In this document: positions 16,258-25,824 of the stretch, piece by piece
Layout: the number at the start of each line of letters is the position of its first letter
How positions within the stretch are numbered: the stretch's first letter is position 1
Source of the DNA: Thiotrichaceae bacterium UBA973
Lineage (GTDB): Bacteria > Pseudomonadota > Gammaproteobacteria > Eutrophobiales > Eutrophobiaceae
Assembly (NCBI GenBank): GCA_002292815.1
Contig: DBBX01000031.1
Coordinates: 62,001-126,000, forward strand
Reading direction: 5' to 3'
DNA length: 64,000 bases
The notes under the pieces: model-generated
What the model saw: the letters and a program-made list of their open reading frames with translations, nothing else
Told to the model about the DNA's origin: nothing
The model's database searches: none
Translations under genes and position numbers: made by a program

Positions 16258-18966
16258 TCACCAGGTTAGCCATTTCAATACAAACGGATTATTTCTCCTG
16301 ACAAAAACTCGCCTTAGTTCATCGCCCAGCAATATAAAAATTGCAAACGGGACACTGAGCATCAAGTGCCATGCTTCTAGAGGCGCTGTATTAAAAAACA
16401 CATTACACCAGGGCACGTAACTTATCAGGCCTAGCAATACTAACTCTGTAAAAATGCCAAATAACACCAAACGATTATTGAAAAAACCAACTGTTATTAA
16501 ACTTTGGCGTCGAGTACGACAAATAATTACGTCGGAAATCTGACAAATTATAATAGACGCGAAGAATGCCGTAATAGCTGTTTGATAGACGGGATCATTA
16601 ACCGCCAGATCCTGACCCCATTGCCAGCCATTAGAAAAAAGCACCACAAAATAACTAAAAAAACCTGCCGCTGCCTGTACCATACCAACAACGCCATAAC
16701 TCATGAAAAGCATGTTTCGTGTCAATAAACGTTCGTTTCTCGAGCGCGGCGGTTTATTCATAACATCTGATTCCGGGCGTTCCGCGCCCAGACCCAATGC
16801 CGGCAATAAGTCTGTACCTAGATCAATGGTGAGGATGAGTACAACCGTTAATGGCAGCGGAATATCGAGTACGACATAGGCAATGAAAGGGGTAATCTGC
16901 GGGATATTACTGGTTAAAATGTAGGCGATAAACTTTTTAATATTTTCAAAGATTGTTCGGCCTTCTTCAATTGCTGTAACTATCGTTGCAAAATTATCAT
17001 CTATCAACACCATATCGCTTGCTTCCTTGGCAACATCGGTGCCCATAATCCCCATCGCCACGCCCATGTCGGCATTTTTCAAGGCCGGCGCATCATTTAC
17101 ACCATCCCCGGTAACCGTGACAATTTCTTTCTTGTCTTGCAGAGCTCTGACTATTTGTAACTTTTGCTCTGGCGATATGCGGGCAAAGACCAGTTCTTTC
17201 TCAGCTAATACTTTACTCAAATCAGCCGCATCCATTTCTGCGAGTTCATGGCCTTGTATTACCTGGCCATCACCAGTAAATAAGCCAATGTCACGAGCTA
17301 TAGTTTCGGCAGTGGGGCCATAATCACCGGTCATCATAAAGACCCGGATACCCGCTGTACGACATTTCGCTAACGCGTTATGAACTTCTGGGCGGGGCGG
17401 ATCCAGCATGCCAATAATGCAAACAAACAAATATCCTCCGTCAACAAGTTCATCGTTATGTGTCTCCCGGTAAGCAAGCGCTAGACCACGCTCACCTCTG
17501 GCAGCCAGATTATTATATTTATTTAGTAATTCTTGCCGGACGTCATTATCAAGCTTGTGAACATTATTGCCTTCTAAAACCCGGTCACACATAGCCAGCA
17601 CGACTTCCGGTGCGCCCTTCAAATACGCCTGATTATTTTCCAGCAACGGGTCATCATTGATCGTAATCATATATCTTGATGATGATTCAAATGGTTTTTC
17701 GGTGATCCGCCGCTGTTCCTCTAGCCCAGCAATTAATTGATACTTGTTTGCGAATAACAACAGTGCGCCTTCTGTCGACTCACCAATATAGCCGCCATTA
17801 ACTAATTGCGCGTTATTACAGAGATTCATTACCTTGCACGCCAGACTAAAACCAGGGTGCGCTGCATCAACTTGTTCTGCTTGATATTCTTCATCAAGAA
17901 AAATCAGCGTGTTCACACTAATCTTGTTTTGTGTGAGCGTGCCGGTCTTATCAGTGCAGATAACGGTTGAGCTGCCCAATGTTTCAACGCTTTCCAGATT
18001 TTTTATTAATGCATTCTTTGACGCCATGCGTTTGCTTGCCATAGCAAGCGCTAAAGTAACAGTCGGCAACAGGCCTTCTGGCACATTGGCAACGATAATG
18101 CCGATAGCGAAGATCAAGCTGCTTATAGATCCTTTACCAAGAACAATACTGACAATAAAAAACAAAACACCAAGAAAGATAGCGATGGAACTGATTATTC
18201 GAATAAAATGCTTCAGTTCTTTCCCTATCGGCGTTTCGACTACTGCGGTTTCTTTAGTGAGCTGGACGATCTTGCCAAACTGGGTATGCATTCCGGTTGC
18301 ACAAACCAGCATCAGGCCAACACCACTTTCGACGAGCGACCCGGAAAAGACCATATTGTGACTTTCCAATATATTGTCAGCCTGATGATCGCTATCCAAC
18401 AATATTGCTTCACTCTCTCCGGTCAAACTACTCTGGTCAACTCGCAACAAACGATCTCCAAGCAAGCGACCGTCAGCAGGGACCCTGTCGCCTTCACCTA
18501 AACGGACTATATCACCGGGCACGATCATGCTTGCGTCTACTTCGATTTCATCACCATCTCTGATAACACGAACCATGGTTGGCATCATCCTGCGAAAACT
18601 TTCCATGATCTTTTCACTTTGATGTTCCTGTATGTAAGTAAATGTCGCGTTCAAAACAGTAACGCCAAACAAGGCAATAGCGATATAGAGGTTCCCAATG
18701 CCAGGGTCAAGATGCTCAGCTAACAAGGCCAAACCACTGCCCGCAATAAGTAATAAGGCGAAAAAATTCTTGAATTGCTTTAAAAACTTCAGGATCTCGG
18801 GGACATCCTGTTTCACACGTAATTCATTCGCACCATACTTTTCCAGCCGTGTACGCACGCCCTCTGTAGACAAACCGTGAACATCAGCATCGAAATGTTC
18901 ATAGAGATCATCAATTGAAGACAGGTGATATTGCAGATTATTGTTATCTATTATTGGTGTATCCAT
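16258..18966 (-). CDS. Cation-transporting P-type ATPase, PII family, closest to the Na+/K+-ATPase-like (PIIC) group
   Basis: 902 residues with all P-type hallmarks: actuator TGES (182-185), VPEGLL in TM4 (E297), phosphorylation site DKTGTLT (D339), KGAPE nucleotide site (450-454), MTGDYGPTA and TGDGVND hinge (D621, D625). About ten TM helices. TM5-TM6 read SNIPQITPF (686-694) and IPLPLTVVLILTIDLGTDLLPA (from 702), very like animal Na+/K+-ATPase alpha (SNIPEITPF, IDLGTDMVPA), including D715 and D719. The TM5 glutamate is replaced by Q690. No beta subunit gene is nearby. It exports or exchanges cations across the inner membrane; Na+ or K+ is inferred, Ca2+ remains possible. Confidence 0.88.
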   Translation of the reverse strand: MDTPIIDNNNLQYHLSSIDDLYEHFDADVHGLSTEGVRTRLEKYGANELRVKQDVPEILKFLKQFKNFFALLLIAGSGLALLAEHLDPGIGNLYIAIALFGVTVLNATFTYIQEHQSEKIMESFRRMMPTMVRVIRDGDEIEVDASMIVPGDIVRLGEGDRVPADGRLLGDRLLRVDQSSLTGESEAILLDSDHQADNILESHNMVFSGSLVESGVGLMLVCATGMHTQFGKIVQLTKETAVVETPIGKELKHFIRIISSIAIFLGVLFFIVSIVLGKGSISSLIFAIGIIVANVPEGLLPTVTLALAMASKRMASKNALIKNLESVETLGSSTVICTDKTGTLTQNKISVNTLIFLDEEYQAEQVDAAHPGFSLACKVMNLCNNAQLVNGGYIGESTEGALLLFANKYQLIAGLEEQRRITEKPFESSSRYMITINDDPLLENNQAYLKGAPEVVLAMCDRVLEGNNVHKLDNDVRQELLNKYNNLAARGERGLALAYRETHNDELVDGGYLFVCIIGMLDPPRPEVHNALAKCRTAGIRVFMMTGDYGPTAETIARDIGLFTGDGQVIQGHELAEMDAADLSKVLAEKELVFARISPEQKLQIVRALQDKKEIVTVTGDGVNDAPALKNADMGVAMGIMGTDVAKEASDMVLIDDNFATIVTAIEEGRTIFENIKKFIAYILTSNIPQITPFIAYVVLDIPLPLTVVLILTIDLGTDLLPALGLGAERPESDVMNKPPRSRNERLLTRNMLFMSYGVVGMVQAAAGFFSYFVVLFSNGWQWGQDLAVNDPVYQTAITAFFASIIICQISDVIICRTRRQSLITVGFFNNRLVLFGIFTELVLLGLISYVPWCNVFFNTAPLEAWHLMLSVPFAIFILLGDELRRVFVRRNNPFVLKWLTW

Positions 18967-19030
18967 TCTAATGTTATCCTAACCGTACTTAATGACACTT
19001 CAATTGCGTTAAATCAAAAAATTACCCATC

Positions 19031-19846
19031 ATGCCTGAATTACCCGAAGTTGAAACGACACGTAGAGGTATTGCGCCTTTTGTCGTCGGTGAAGTTGTAA
19101 AAGACATTATTATTCGCGAGCGTCAACTGCGTTGGCCCATCCCTGTAAGCTTGAAGCGATCACTCAAGAACCAAGTCATTAGAACGCTACATCGCCGCGC
19201 AAAATATTTACTCTTCAATACTGACAAGGGCTGCATGATTTTACACCTTGGCATGTCTGGCAGCTTGCGAATCATTAATGATTCGCAAGCCCCTGAAAAA
19301 CATGATCACGTCGATATTATATTAGAATCCGGCCAAATACTTCGTTTTCGAGATCCAAGAAAATTTGGCTCAATACTCTGGACAAAAGATGAACCAATGG
19401 AGCACAAGCTGCTTAACCATCTCGGCCCTGAGCCATTAAGCGATGAGTTTCAGGTTGATTATTTGTATGCTCGTTCAAGAAAACGAACTCAAGCTATCAA
19501 AACGTTTATCATGAATAATTGTATCGTTGTTGGTGTGGGTAATATCTATGCAAGTGAAGCCCTCTATCGTGCTGGCATAAAACCGACGCAGAAAGCAGGG
19601 AAGATTTCAAAAGCAGGATGCGAAAAATTAATCATTGAGATAAAGAACGTTTTGACACATGCCATTGAAAAAGGTGGCACGACTTTACGCGACTTTATCA
19701 ATGGTGAAGGCAAGCCCGGTTATTTCAAAAATGAATTACAAGTTTACGATAGAGCAGGTAAACCTTGTTATCACTGTAAATCACCGATAAAAATGATTCG
19801 ACAGGGGCAACGATCTACTTTTTATTGCACAAAATGCCAACACTAA
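19031..19846 (+). CDS. mutM: Formamidopyrimidine-DNA glycosylase
   Basis: 271 residues, normal length. Base excision repair enzyme removing 8-oxoguanine and ring-opened purines. N-terminal catalytic Pro2 and Glu3 in MPELPEVETTRRG; the conserved Lys in RRAKYLLF; the helix-two-turn-helix region GVGNIYASEALYRAGI; and the C-terminal zinc finger CYHCKSPIKM...FYCTKC with four Cys. Divergent from the P-type ATPase gene with 64 bases between them. Confidence 0.97.
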   Translation: MPELPEVETTRRGIAPFVVGEVVKDIIIRERQLRWPIPVSLKRSLKNQVIRTLHRRAKYLLFNTDKGCMILHLGMSGSLRIINDSQAPEKHDHVDIILESGQILRFRDPRKFGSILWTKDEPMEHKLLNHLGPEPLSDEFQVDYLYARSRKRTQAIKTFIMNNCIVVGVGNIYASEALYRAGIKPTQKAGKISKAGCEKLIIEIKNVLTHAIEKGGTTLRDFINGEGKPGYFKNELQVYDRAGKPCYHCKSPIKMIRQGQRSTFYCTKCQH

Positions 19847-20227
19847 ATATTGAAAGTAATAAGATTTTTACCTTTTAGAATTTTTATCTTGCTGCCATCA
19901 ATAGCTACAGCGCAAGACAGATTAATAATGACAAACTGCCCTGCACAGCAATTCATTGTCTATCATGCATGCGCTCATCTAAGTCTCATCAACAATAATA
20001 ATAAAGCAATTACTCTGAAATACAGTTAAGAAGACTGGCTCAAACTTTAAAACAGGGGTTTGGCTACAGTAAACGCTGTGACGATTTGCTAGATTGTAAA
20101 AATACCGGTTAAATTAAACTTACTGAGAATATTTGTGTCTACAGAAGCTGGGGAAATTCTTTATTTTTTGTATAATTTGCGAAAAATAACGAACTACATC
20201 ACAACAATTATAAAAAGAAGATAACTT
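19847..20227 (+). other. 381-base intergenic region with a weak small open frame
   Basis: No clear gene. A TTG-initiated frame at 19850-20029 could encode 59 residues starting with a signal-peptide-like stretch (KVIRFLPFRIFILLPSIATA) but has no convincing ribosome binding site and overlaps nothing conserved that I recognise; it may be a decayed gene. An 18-base sequence at 20038-20055 (GCTCAAACTTTAAAACAG) recurs exactly at 49091-49108. TATAAT at 20171-20176 could be the -10 box of the following gene. Confidence 0.4.
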
Positions 20228-21574
20228 ATGATAAATCAACGTGTTTTTGTATTATCGCTACAGAATATGAGTAATTTCGGCCTCTTAAATGTATTTCTTC
20301 TTGTAGTAACACTGCTTTTCCTCCCTGTCGTTAATTCTTTCGCAGTAGAGCTGACGATAGACCAACATGACGACCTGGATTCATTGACTATATTGGGTTT
20401 ATTGGCCGCTGCTGAAACAGATATTGAGGCGGGGCGCTACATCGAGCCTACCGGAAAAAATGCCTATGAGAAGGTAAAAAAAATACTGGCAGAGGACGCC
20501 AATAATATGGCGGCGGCCCGAATTCTGGCCAAAATCTTAAAAATAAATATTGAAGCATTACAGACAGCGCTTAACATCGGAGATTCTATAGGGGCAAAAG
20601 AATATCTAAAAATAATACGTAAAATTAACCCCGACGCCATATCAATAACAAACGCCGAAAAAATGCTTGATGATGACCTTAGTGCAATCTCGGAGGATGT
20701 GGGTAAAACGGAAAACTACAATTTAGCCGGTGAGATGGTGGAAATCTCTGGCGGATCATTTCTGATGGGAACCCTAGAGGGCAGAAATGATGAGAAACCG
20801 CAGCATATTGTTACTGTCCCATCTTTTGAAATCGGAAAATACGAAGTCACCGTTGGCCAATTCAAAAGATTCATCGAGGCCACGGGTTATCTTACCGATG
20901 CAGAGACAAATGCAGGGATACATAAGGGTTGTTTTAGTGACGGCGGCGGCGTTGATTTTGGTCAGAAAGAAGGATTGACGTGGCGCAATCCTAGCTACAC
21001 TCAGTCAGACAATCACCCCGTGGTCTGTGTCAGCTTGAACGATGCGCACGCTTATATTGATTGGCTTAATAAAGAAACCGGCAGCAACTACGGTTTACCT
21101 TCAGAAGCAAAGTGGGAGTACGCCGCACGCTCAGGCAGCACTACTGATTATCATTTTGGTAATTCAAAATCAGACTTATGTCTGTATGCCAATGTCTATG
21201 ATGAAGTCGGTAGAGACATCAATAGCTATGGCTGGAGAAATGCGCCCTGTGATGATGGTGAAGCAAAATCTTCCAAGGTAGGACAATATCAGGCAAGTCC
21301 TTTTGGACTGCATGATATGCATGGCAACGTATGGGAGTGGGTAGAAGACTGCTGGAAGTCTGACTACCGTAATGCCCCAAGCAATGGCACGGCATACAAA
21401 GACGACAAATGCGAACATCGCGTAACTCGCGGTGGCTCTTGGTACAATATTCCGTTGGGAGTTCGCTCAGCAAACCGCTATTGGTATATGCCAACCTATC
21501 GCAGTTTTAATCTGGGGTTTCGTATCTTCAGAGATACGAGTCTGGTTGTAACTAAAAACTCAAAAGGGGATTAA
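20228..21574 (+). CDS. Exported or membrane-anchored FGE/SUMF1-fold protein without the sulfatase-activating cysteines
   Basis: 448 residues. A hydrophobic segment at about 18-36 is a signal peptide or anchor (ATG at 20228; an internal Met at residue 14 is possible). Residues 45-160 are helical with TPR-like character (AAARILAKILKINIEALQTAL). The formylglycine-generating-enzyme fold spans about 168-438: EMVEISGGSFLMG, EVTVGQF, LPSEAKWEYAAR, FGLHDMHGNVWEW, RGGSW and NLGFRI. True FGEs have a Cys pair shortly after RGGSW; here the segment is YNIPLGVRSANRYWYMP with no Cys, so sulfatase activation is unlikely. Possibly a binding or regulatory domain. Stop overlaps that of convergent ggt by 4 bases. 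Confidence 0.82.
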   Translation: MINQRVFVLSLQNMSNFGLLNVFLLVVTLLFLPVVNSFAVELTIDQHDDLDSLTILGLLAAAETDIEAGRYIEPTGKNAYEKVKKILAEDANNMAAARILAKILKINIEALQTALNIGDSIGAKEYLKIIRKINPDAISITNAEKMLDDDLSAISEDVGKTENYNLAGEMVEISGGSFLMGTLEGRNDEKPQHIVTVPSFEIGKYEVTVGQFKRFIEATGYLTDAETNAGIHKGCFSDGGGVDFGQKEGLTWRNPSYTQSDNHPVVCVSLNDAHAYIDWLNKETGSNYGLPSEAKWEYAARSGSTTDYHFGNSKSDLCLYANVYDEVGRDINSYGWRNAPCDDGEAKSSKVGQYQASPFGLHDMHGNVWEWVEDCWKSDYRNAPSNGTAYKDDKCEHRVTRGGSWYNIPLGVRSANRYWYMPTYRSFNLGFRIFRDTSLVVTKNSKGD

Positions 21575-23256
21575 GGAATATAAAAAACTTCTGCTCGACC
21601 TTCTCCGCGAGGATCGCTAGCGGCAAAGATTAGATCTTTCTTTTTCCAGATCATAATCGCCTGCATATTGCCATAACGCCGATTTTTTTCTTTAAGCATA
21701 TGGCCTTTACCTTTAAGGACTGCTTGTTCACTGCTAGTTAAACCACCCAGTTCGTATTGTACTTGATCGGGCAGATATTGATGATGATAGCGCGGTAAAC
21801 TCACCCACGATTTAGGCGCATTTCCTTCTGCAAAATCCAAAACACCCAACAATACCATGCTAATAATACGACTACCGCCCGGCGTGCCGAGCACAGCGAC
21901 ACGATCATCTGTTTCAAGAAACGTCGGCGACATACTAGACAATGGTCGTTTGCCCGGGGCTATGGCATTAGCATAGTCACCGACTAAGCCATAAGCATTC
22001 GCTGTTAGTGGCTTCACAGAAAAATCATCCATTTCATTATTTAAAAGCACACCTGTGCCTTTAGCAACAAAACCGGAACCAAATGGCAGGTTAATACTTA
22101 AGGTCGCAGAGACTCGATTACCTACAGCATCAACAACTGAAAAATGTGTTGTATCAGTACCTGTTTTTTCAACCGTTGCAACATTACTTAATTCACTGCT
22201 TGGTGTTGCGCGTTCCAAATTAATTGTTAAGGCAAGACCTTCAGCATAATTTTTATCTAACAAACGTTCGACAGGTATATCAATAAAATCAGGATCGCCC
22301 AGATAAGCAGCGCGATCACGATAGGCGCGGCGCATTGCTTCTATAACAACATGTTTTCGTGTTATGGGATCCAGCTTATCTAAATTGAATTGCTCCAGAA
22401 TGTTCAGCGCTTGTCCCATGACAATACCGCCAGAAGAAGGTGGTGCAGCTGACGTAACCTTGATGCCGTTGTAATTAATAACAATGGGCTCTCGCTCAAC
22501 AACCTGATACTTTTTAAGGTCATCCAGTTCCCAAATACCACCATTATTTTTAACACTGGTAACCATCTGCTTGGCAACTGGCCCTTGATAAAACCCTTTG
22601 CTGCCATGATTTGCTATTGCTGTTAGCGTTCTCGCCAAATCTTTTTGAACGATCAACTCACCAATAGCAGGGACTTTATATTTTATAAGAAATATTTGAG
22701 CCGCATCGGGATACTGCTTTACAACATCTTTCCGATAACCCATCAACTTCTGATAGCGCTCCGTTACAGCGAAGCCTTCTTGTGCTTGTTTAATCGCTGG
22801 CGCAAGGACTTGCTTTAGCGATAAACGGCCATAATTTTTCACTAGATGTTCAATGCCTGCAGGCACACCCGGGATACCCGCCGCCATCGGCCCATTCAAT
22901 GACAAGCCCTTAACAACATTACCCGCTTTATCCAGATACATATTATGGGTGCTTCGCATAGGCGCCTTCTCACGTCCATCGATCATAGTCTGCTTATTAT
23001 CAGATACACGATGTACTAACCAGAATGCACCGCCACCAATACCAGAACTATAAGGCTCAACAACAGCTAATGATGCCGTTATCGCGGCAGCTGCATCAAA
23101 GGCATTGCCGCCTTGTCTTAATATATCAATACCGGCTTGTGTTGCTAAAGGATGGGCACTTGCAATCGCAACTTGCTTTGGTTCTGCAAAGACATAAGAA
23201 GAAGTAAAAATTAATATGCAGAAAAATGAAGACAGTGTCTTGATGCTTTTTATCAT
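21571..23256 (-). CDS. ggt: Gamma-glutamyltranspeptidase
   Basis: 561 residues with a signal peptide (1-24, ending SSYVFA). Cleaves gamma-glutamyl bonds of glutathione and transfers the glutamyl group, in the periplasm. The precursor self-cleaves before the catalytic Thr of the TTHFSVVD motif (T369, position equivalent to T391 of E. coli). Other family segments: GGNAFDAAAAITASLAVVEP, SSGIGGGAF, DGREKAP, and the small-subunit PLSSMSPTF and LGTPGGSRI. Last gene of a leftward run M16-M16-rsmD-coaD-ggt, 17 bases after coaD. Confidence 0.94.
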   Translation of the reverse strand: MIKSIKTLSSFFCILIFTSSYVFAEPKQVAIASAHPLATQAGIDILRQGGNAFDAAAAITASLAVVEPYSSGIGGGAFWLVHRVSDNKQTMIDGREKAPMRSTHNMYLDKAGNVVKGLSLNGPMAAGIPGVPAGIEHLVKNYGRLSLKQVLAPAIKQAQEGFAVTERYQKLMGYRKDVVKQYPDAAQIFLIKYKVPAIGELIVQKDLARTLTAIANHGSKGFYQGPVAKQMVTSVKNNGGIWELDDLKKYQVVEREPIVINYNGIKVTSAAPPSSGGIVMGQALNILEQFNLDKLDPITRKHVVIEAMRRAYRDRAAYLGDPDFIDIPVERLLDKNYAEGLALTINLERATPSSELSNVATVEKTGTDTTHFSVVDAVGNRVSATLSINLPFGSGFVAKGTGVLLNNEMDDFSVKPLTANAYGLVGDYANAIAPGKRPLSSMSPTFLETDDRVAVLGTPGGSRIISMVLLGVLDFAEGNAPKSWVSLPRYHHQYLPDQVQYELGGLTSSEQAVLKGKGHMLKEKNRRYGNMQAIMIWKKKDLIFAASDPRGEGRAEVFYIP

Positions 23257-23273
23257 GGTGTTGTATTAAAAAA

Positions 23274-23750
23274 TCAGGGAAATTTATCTTTAAGTGCAGC
23301 AGCCACTATCGAATCAACAAATATGCTAACGTCCCCATGCAAAGACGCTATCTCTCGCACCAGACTTGATGTGGTACAAGCCAGGTTTTCTGCCGGCGTT
23401 AAAAATACCGTTTCAATATCAGAATTTAATTGCCTATTCATGCCTGCCATCTGAAACTCATAATCAAAGTCGGATACGGCGCGTATGCCGCGAACGATCA
23501 CACTCGCCTTTTTTTCACGCGCAAGATCCGTCGCCAACGCTCGGAACGGGATCACTTCAATATTCTTAATATCCGCCAAGACTTTGCTCGCCAGTTCAAC
23601 GCGCTCGTCAATGGTAAACAGGGTGTTCTTGCTCGTCGTGTCAGCAACAGCAATGATGACTTTATCAAACAATTTAGCCGCACGCCGCGTGATGTCTGCA
23701 TGCCCTTTAGTAATTGGATCAAATGTGCCTGGATAAATTGCCGTTACCAT
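23274..23750 (-). CDS. coaD: Phosphopantetheine adenylyltransferase
   Basis: 158 residues, normal length. Transfers AMP from ATP to 4'-phosphopantetheine to give dephospho-CoA. The nucleotidyltransferase motif TYPGTFDPITKGH (residues about 4-17; T-x-x-H) is intact, as are VIVRGIRAVSDFDYEFQMAGMN and the ISSTL-like segment CTTSSLVREIASLHGDVS. Follows rsmD, the common proteobacterial pairing. Confidence 0.96.
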   Translation of the reverse strand: MVTAIYPGTFDPITKGHADITRRAAKLFDKVIIAVADTTSKNTLFTIDERVELASKVLADIKNIEVIPFRALATDLAREKKASVIVRGIRAVSDFDYEFQMAGMNRQLNSDIETVFLTPAENLACTTSSLVREIASLHGDVSIFVDSIVAAALKDKFP

Positions 23751-23801
23751 TTCAGTTCCTCATTAAACATATTAATAGAAACATATTTAAAAAAGTGCTT
23801 T

Positions 23802-24350
23802 TTAAATAGCTTCTATAAGCATTGATTGTACATTACCTGCCTTTGTTTGTTTCCTGATTTCCCAACCATTAGGCAATGCTAGATTTTTTTCAGATTCAAT
23901 ATAAACCAGTCCTTTAGGCTTCAATAACGATTCTTCGCCAATGGCTTCACAACACTGCTCGATATAACCCTTGCCAAAGGGAGGATCTAGAAAGATGACA
24001 TCAAACCCATTAACTCCCTGCCTGAGCCAGCTTGCTGCATCGGCGAGCTGAATTGTATGACCTTCACTTCCCAGTGTATCAGCATGCTGTTTTAGCGATT
24101 CGACAATCTTTGGGTTGGATTCGATCATAAAAACCTCTGCCGCACCCCGGGATAAGGCTTCAAAGGCAAGCGCCCCTGTTCCGGCAAAGAGATCCAGGCA
24201 GCGCGCGCCGACGATCTCTTGTTGCAACCAATTAAAAAGTGTTTCGCGAACTCGAGCAGGCGTCGGGCGTAAACCTGGTGAATTGATTACATCAAGTTTT
24301 CTTCCGCGCCACTTACCGGCAATAATACGAATCTTGCCGGGCACCCCCAC
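23802..24350 (-). CDS. rsmD: 16S rRNA (guanine(966)-N(2))-methyltransferase
   Basis: 182 residues from a GTG at 24348-24350, 3 bases after the M16 gene stop. SAM-binding motif LDLFAGTGALAFEALSRGA (about residues 53-71) and catalytic motif DVIFLDPPFGKG (about 115-126) are clear; the start RIIAGKWRGRKL is the family N-terminus. Methylates G966 of 16S rRNA in the small subunit. Lies before coaD, as in E. coli relatives and pseudomonads. Confidence 0.95.
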   Translation of the reverse strand: MGVPGKIRIIAGKWRGRKLDVINSPGLRPTPARVRETLFNWLQQEIVGARCLDLFAGTGALAFEALSRGAAEVFMIESNPKIVESLKQHADTLGSEGHTIQLADAASWLRQGVNGFDVIFLDPPFGKGYIEQCCEAIGEESLLKPKGLVYIESEKNLALPNGWEIRKQTKAGNVQSMLIEAI

Positions 24351-24353
24351 GGC

Positions 24354-25697
24354 TTAAGAGCCTTCTTTTGATTCTTCTGAATCTTCTGCTGCAAGACCTA
24401 CCATAACCGTTACTAACTTATCTGGTGTCACTCGACGTTTAAAAGCATCTTTTATTTGATCAATGGTTACAGCATCGACATTAGCATTAAAGGTATCAAG
24501 ATAATCTAATGGCAACTTGTAATAACCAATAACAACAACGTAGTTAAGAATCTTGCTGTTGCTGTCGATGCGTAATGGATAACCACCCGTGATATTTTTC
24601 TTGGAAGCGATTAACTCTTCTTTAGTTGGGCCGGTTTCAATATAACGATTAATATTTTCCATCAACACAAATAAGGCCTCACCAACTTGTTCGGTCTTGG
24701 TTTGTAGGCCGGCAATGAAAGGACCTTCAAATCGCATCGGTGAAAAATAACTATAGGCACTATAAGATAGACCACGTTTTTCTCGCACCTCAGCAAACAG
24801 ACGCGACACCATGCCACCGCCACCTAACACATGATTGCCAACATAAAGCGGGAAATAATCAGAGTCGCCACGCTTAACACCCGGCTGACCAACAAGAATG
24901 TGGGTTTGTGCTGAAGGATGTTCAATAAATACTTTATTAGCCTTTTCTAATTGGCTGACGTTTGCTAATGCCTTGGCTTTCTCACCTTGTGCAAGCCCAC
25001 TGGTAATATCGTCGGCAATTTTCTCTGCCTGTTTTCTGTCGACAGCACCAACAATTGCGACCATGGCATTTTTAGTAACGTAATATTGTTTATAAAACGC
25101 CTCGATATCTTTGCGCTTAATCGCTGCTACAGATTCTTCCGTGCCTGCGCTTGGTTGAGCATAAGGGTGCGATTGATATACCGCACTCATGAAGGCATCT
25201 CTAGCCAAAGCGCCCGGACTTTGTTGTTTAGCTTGCAAGCCAATCAGTGTCTGAGCACGCCTTCTCTCTAAAGCATCTTTTGGAAAAACAGGTTTTGAAA
25301 TAACTTTTTTAAAGTTTTCAAGGGCAGCAGACAACAATGGTTCATCTGTTAAAGATCGTAATTGCACAGAAGCAGAGTCATAACCCGCATTAGAACCAAA
25401 AACGGCACCTAAGGATTCAAAACCACTACTTATTTGGTCGGCGTTCATCCCAGCTGCGCCTTGATCTAATAAGCTGCTCGTTAATGCAGCAACACCCGGC
25501 AACTGTCCATCACGGCTACTACCCGCATCAAAGACAACCTGCATATCAACCATAGGTAACTCCGGCGCATGCACATAGTAAACCTCCGCACCGCTATTGG
25601 TTTTCCAAGTCTCAATCTTCGGTGAAGCTTGAACAGACCAACTGCTAAACGACAAACAAACAAAACTCAATAAGAGACTTGAAAATCTCTTATTCAT
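24354..25697 (-). CDS. M16 family peptidase-like protein, non-catalytic partner subunit
   Basis: 447 residues from the ATG at 25695-25697, chosen because it yields a clear signal peptide (MNKRFSSLLLSFVCLSFSSW then SVQA). The frame is open to 25916, but that extension would overlap the next gene and looks non-coding. M16 fold without the zinc motif: the region aligning with HxxEH reads LPGVAALTSSLLDQG. The C-terminal half keeps the R/Y pair of the inactive-subunit type (EVREKRGLSYSAYSYF). Such a chain pairs with an active subunit, here the next gene upstream, to form a periplasmic peptidase like the mitochondrial processing peptidase dimer. C-terminus is acidic. Confidence 0.88.
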   Translation of the reverse strand: MNKRFSSLLLSFVCLSFSSWSVQASPKIETWKTNSGAEVYYVHAPELPMVDMQVVFDAGSSRDGQLPGVAALTSSLLDQGAAGMNADQISSGFESLGAVFGSNAGYDSASVQLRSLTDEPLLSAALENFKKVISKPVFPKDALERRRAQTLIGLQAKQQSPGALARDAFMSAVYQSHPYAQPSAGTEESVAAIKRKDIEAFYKQYYVTKNAMVAIVGAVDRKQAEKIADDITSGLAQGEKAKALANVSQLEKANKVFIEHPSAQTHILVGQPGVKRGDSDYFPLYVGNHVLGGGGMVSRLFAEVREKRGLSYSAYSYFSPMRFEGPFIAGLQTKTEQVGEALFVLMENINRYIETGPTKEELIASKKNITGGYPLRIDSNSKILNYVVVIGYYKLPLDYLDTFNANVDAVTIDQIKDAFKRRVTPDKLVTVMVGLAAEDSEESKEGS

Positions 25698-25824
25698 TGT
25701 GATATTGGGATACAGTGCGAGGCGTCCCGCAATGAGAACTCGAGACATATCGAATAGATAGGCGAGGGGCGGATGAGGACACAACGACGCAATGCGCGCG
25801 ATAGTGCAATTAATAAGAGATTTT

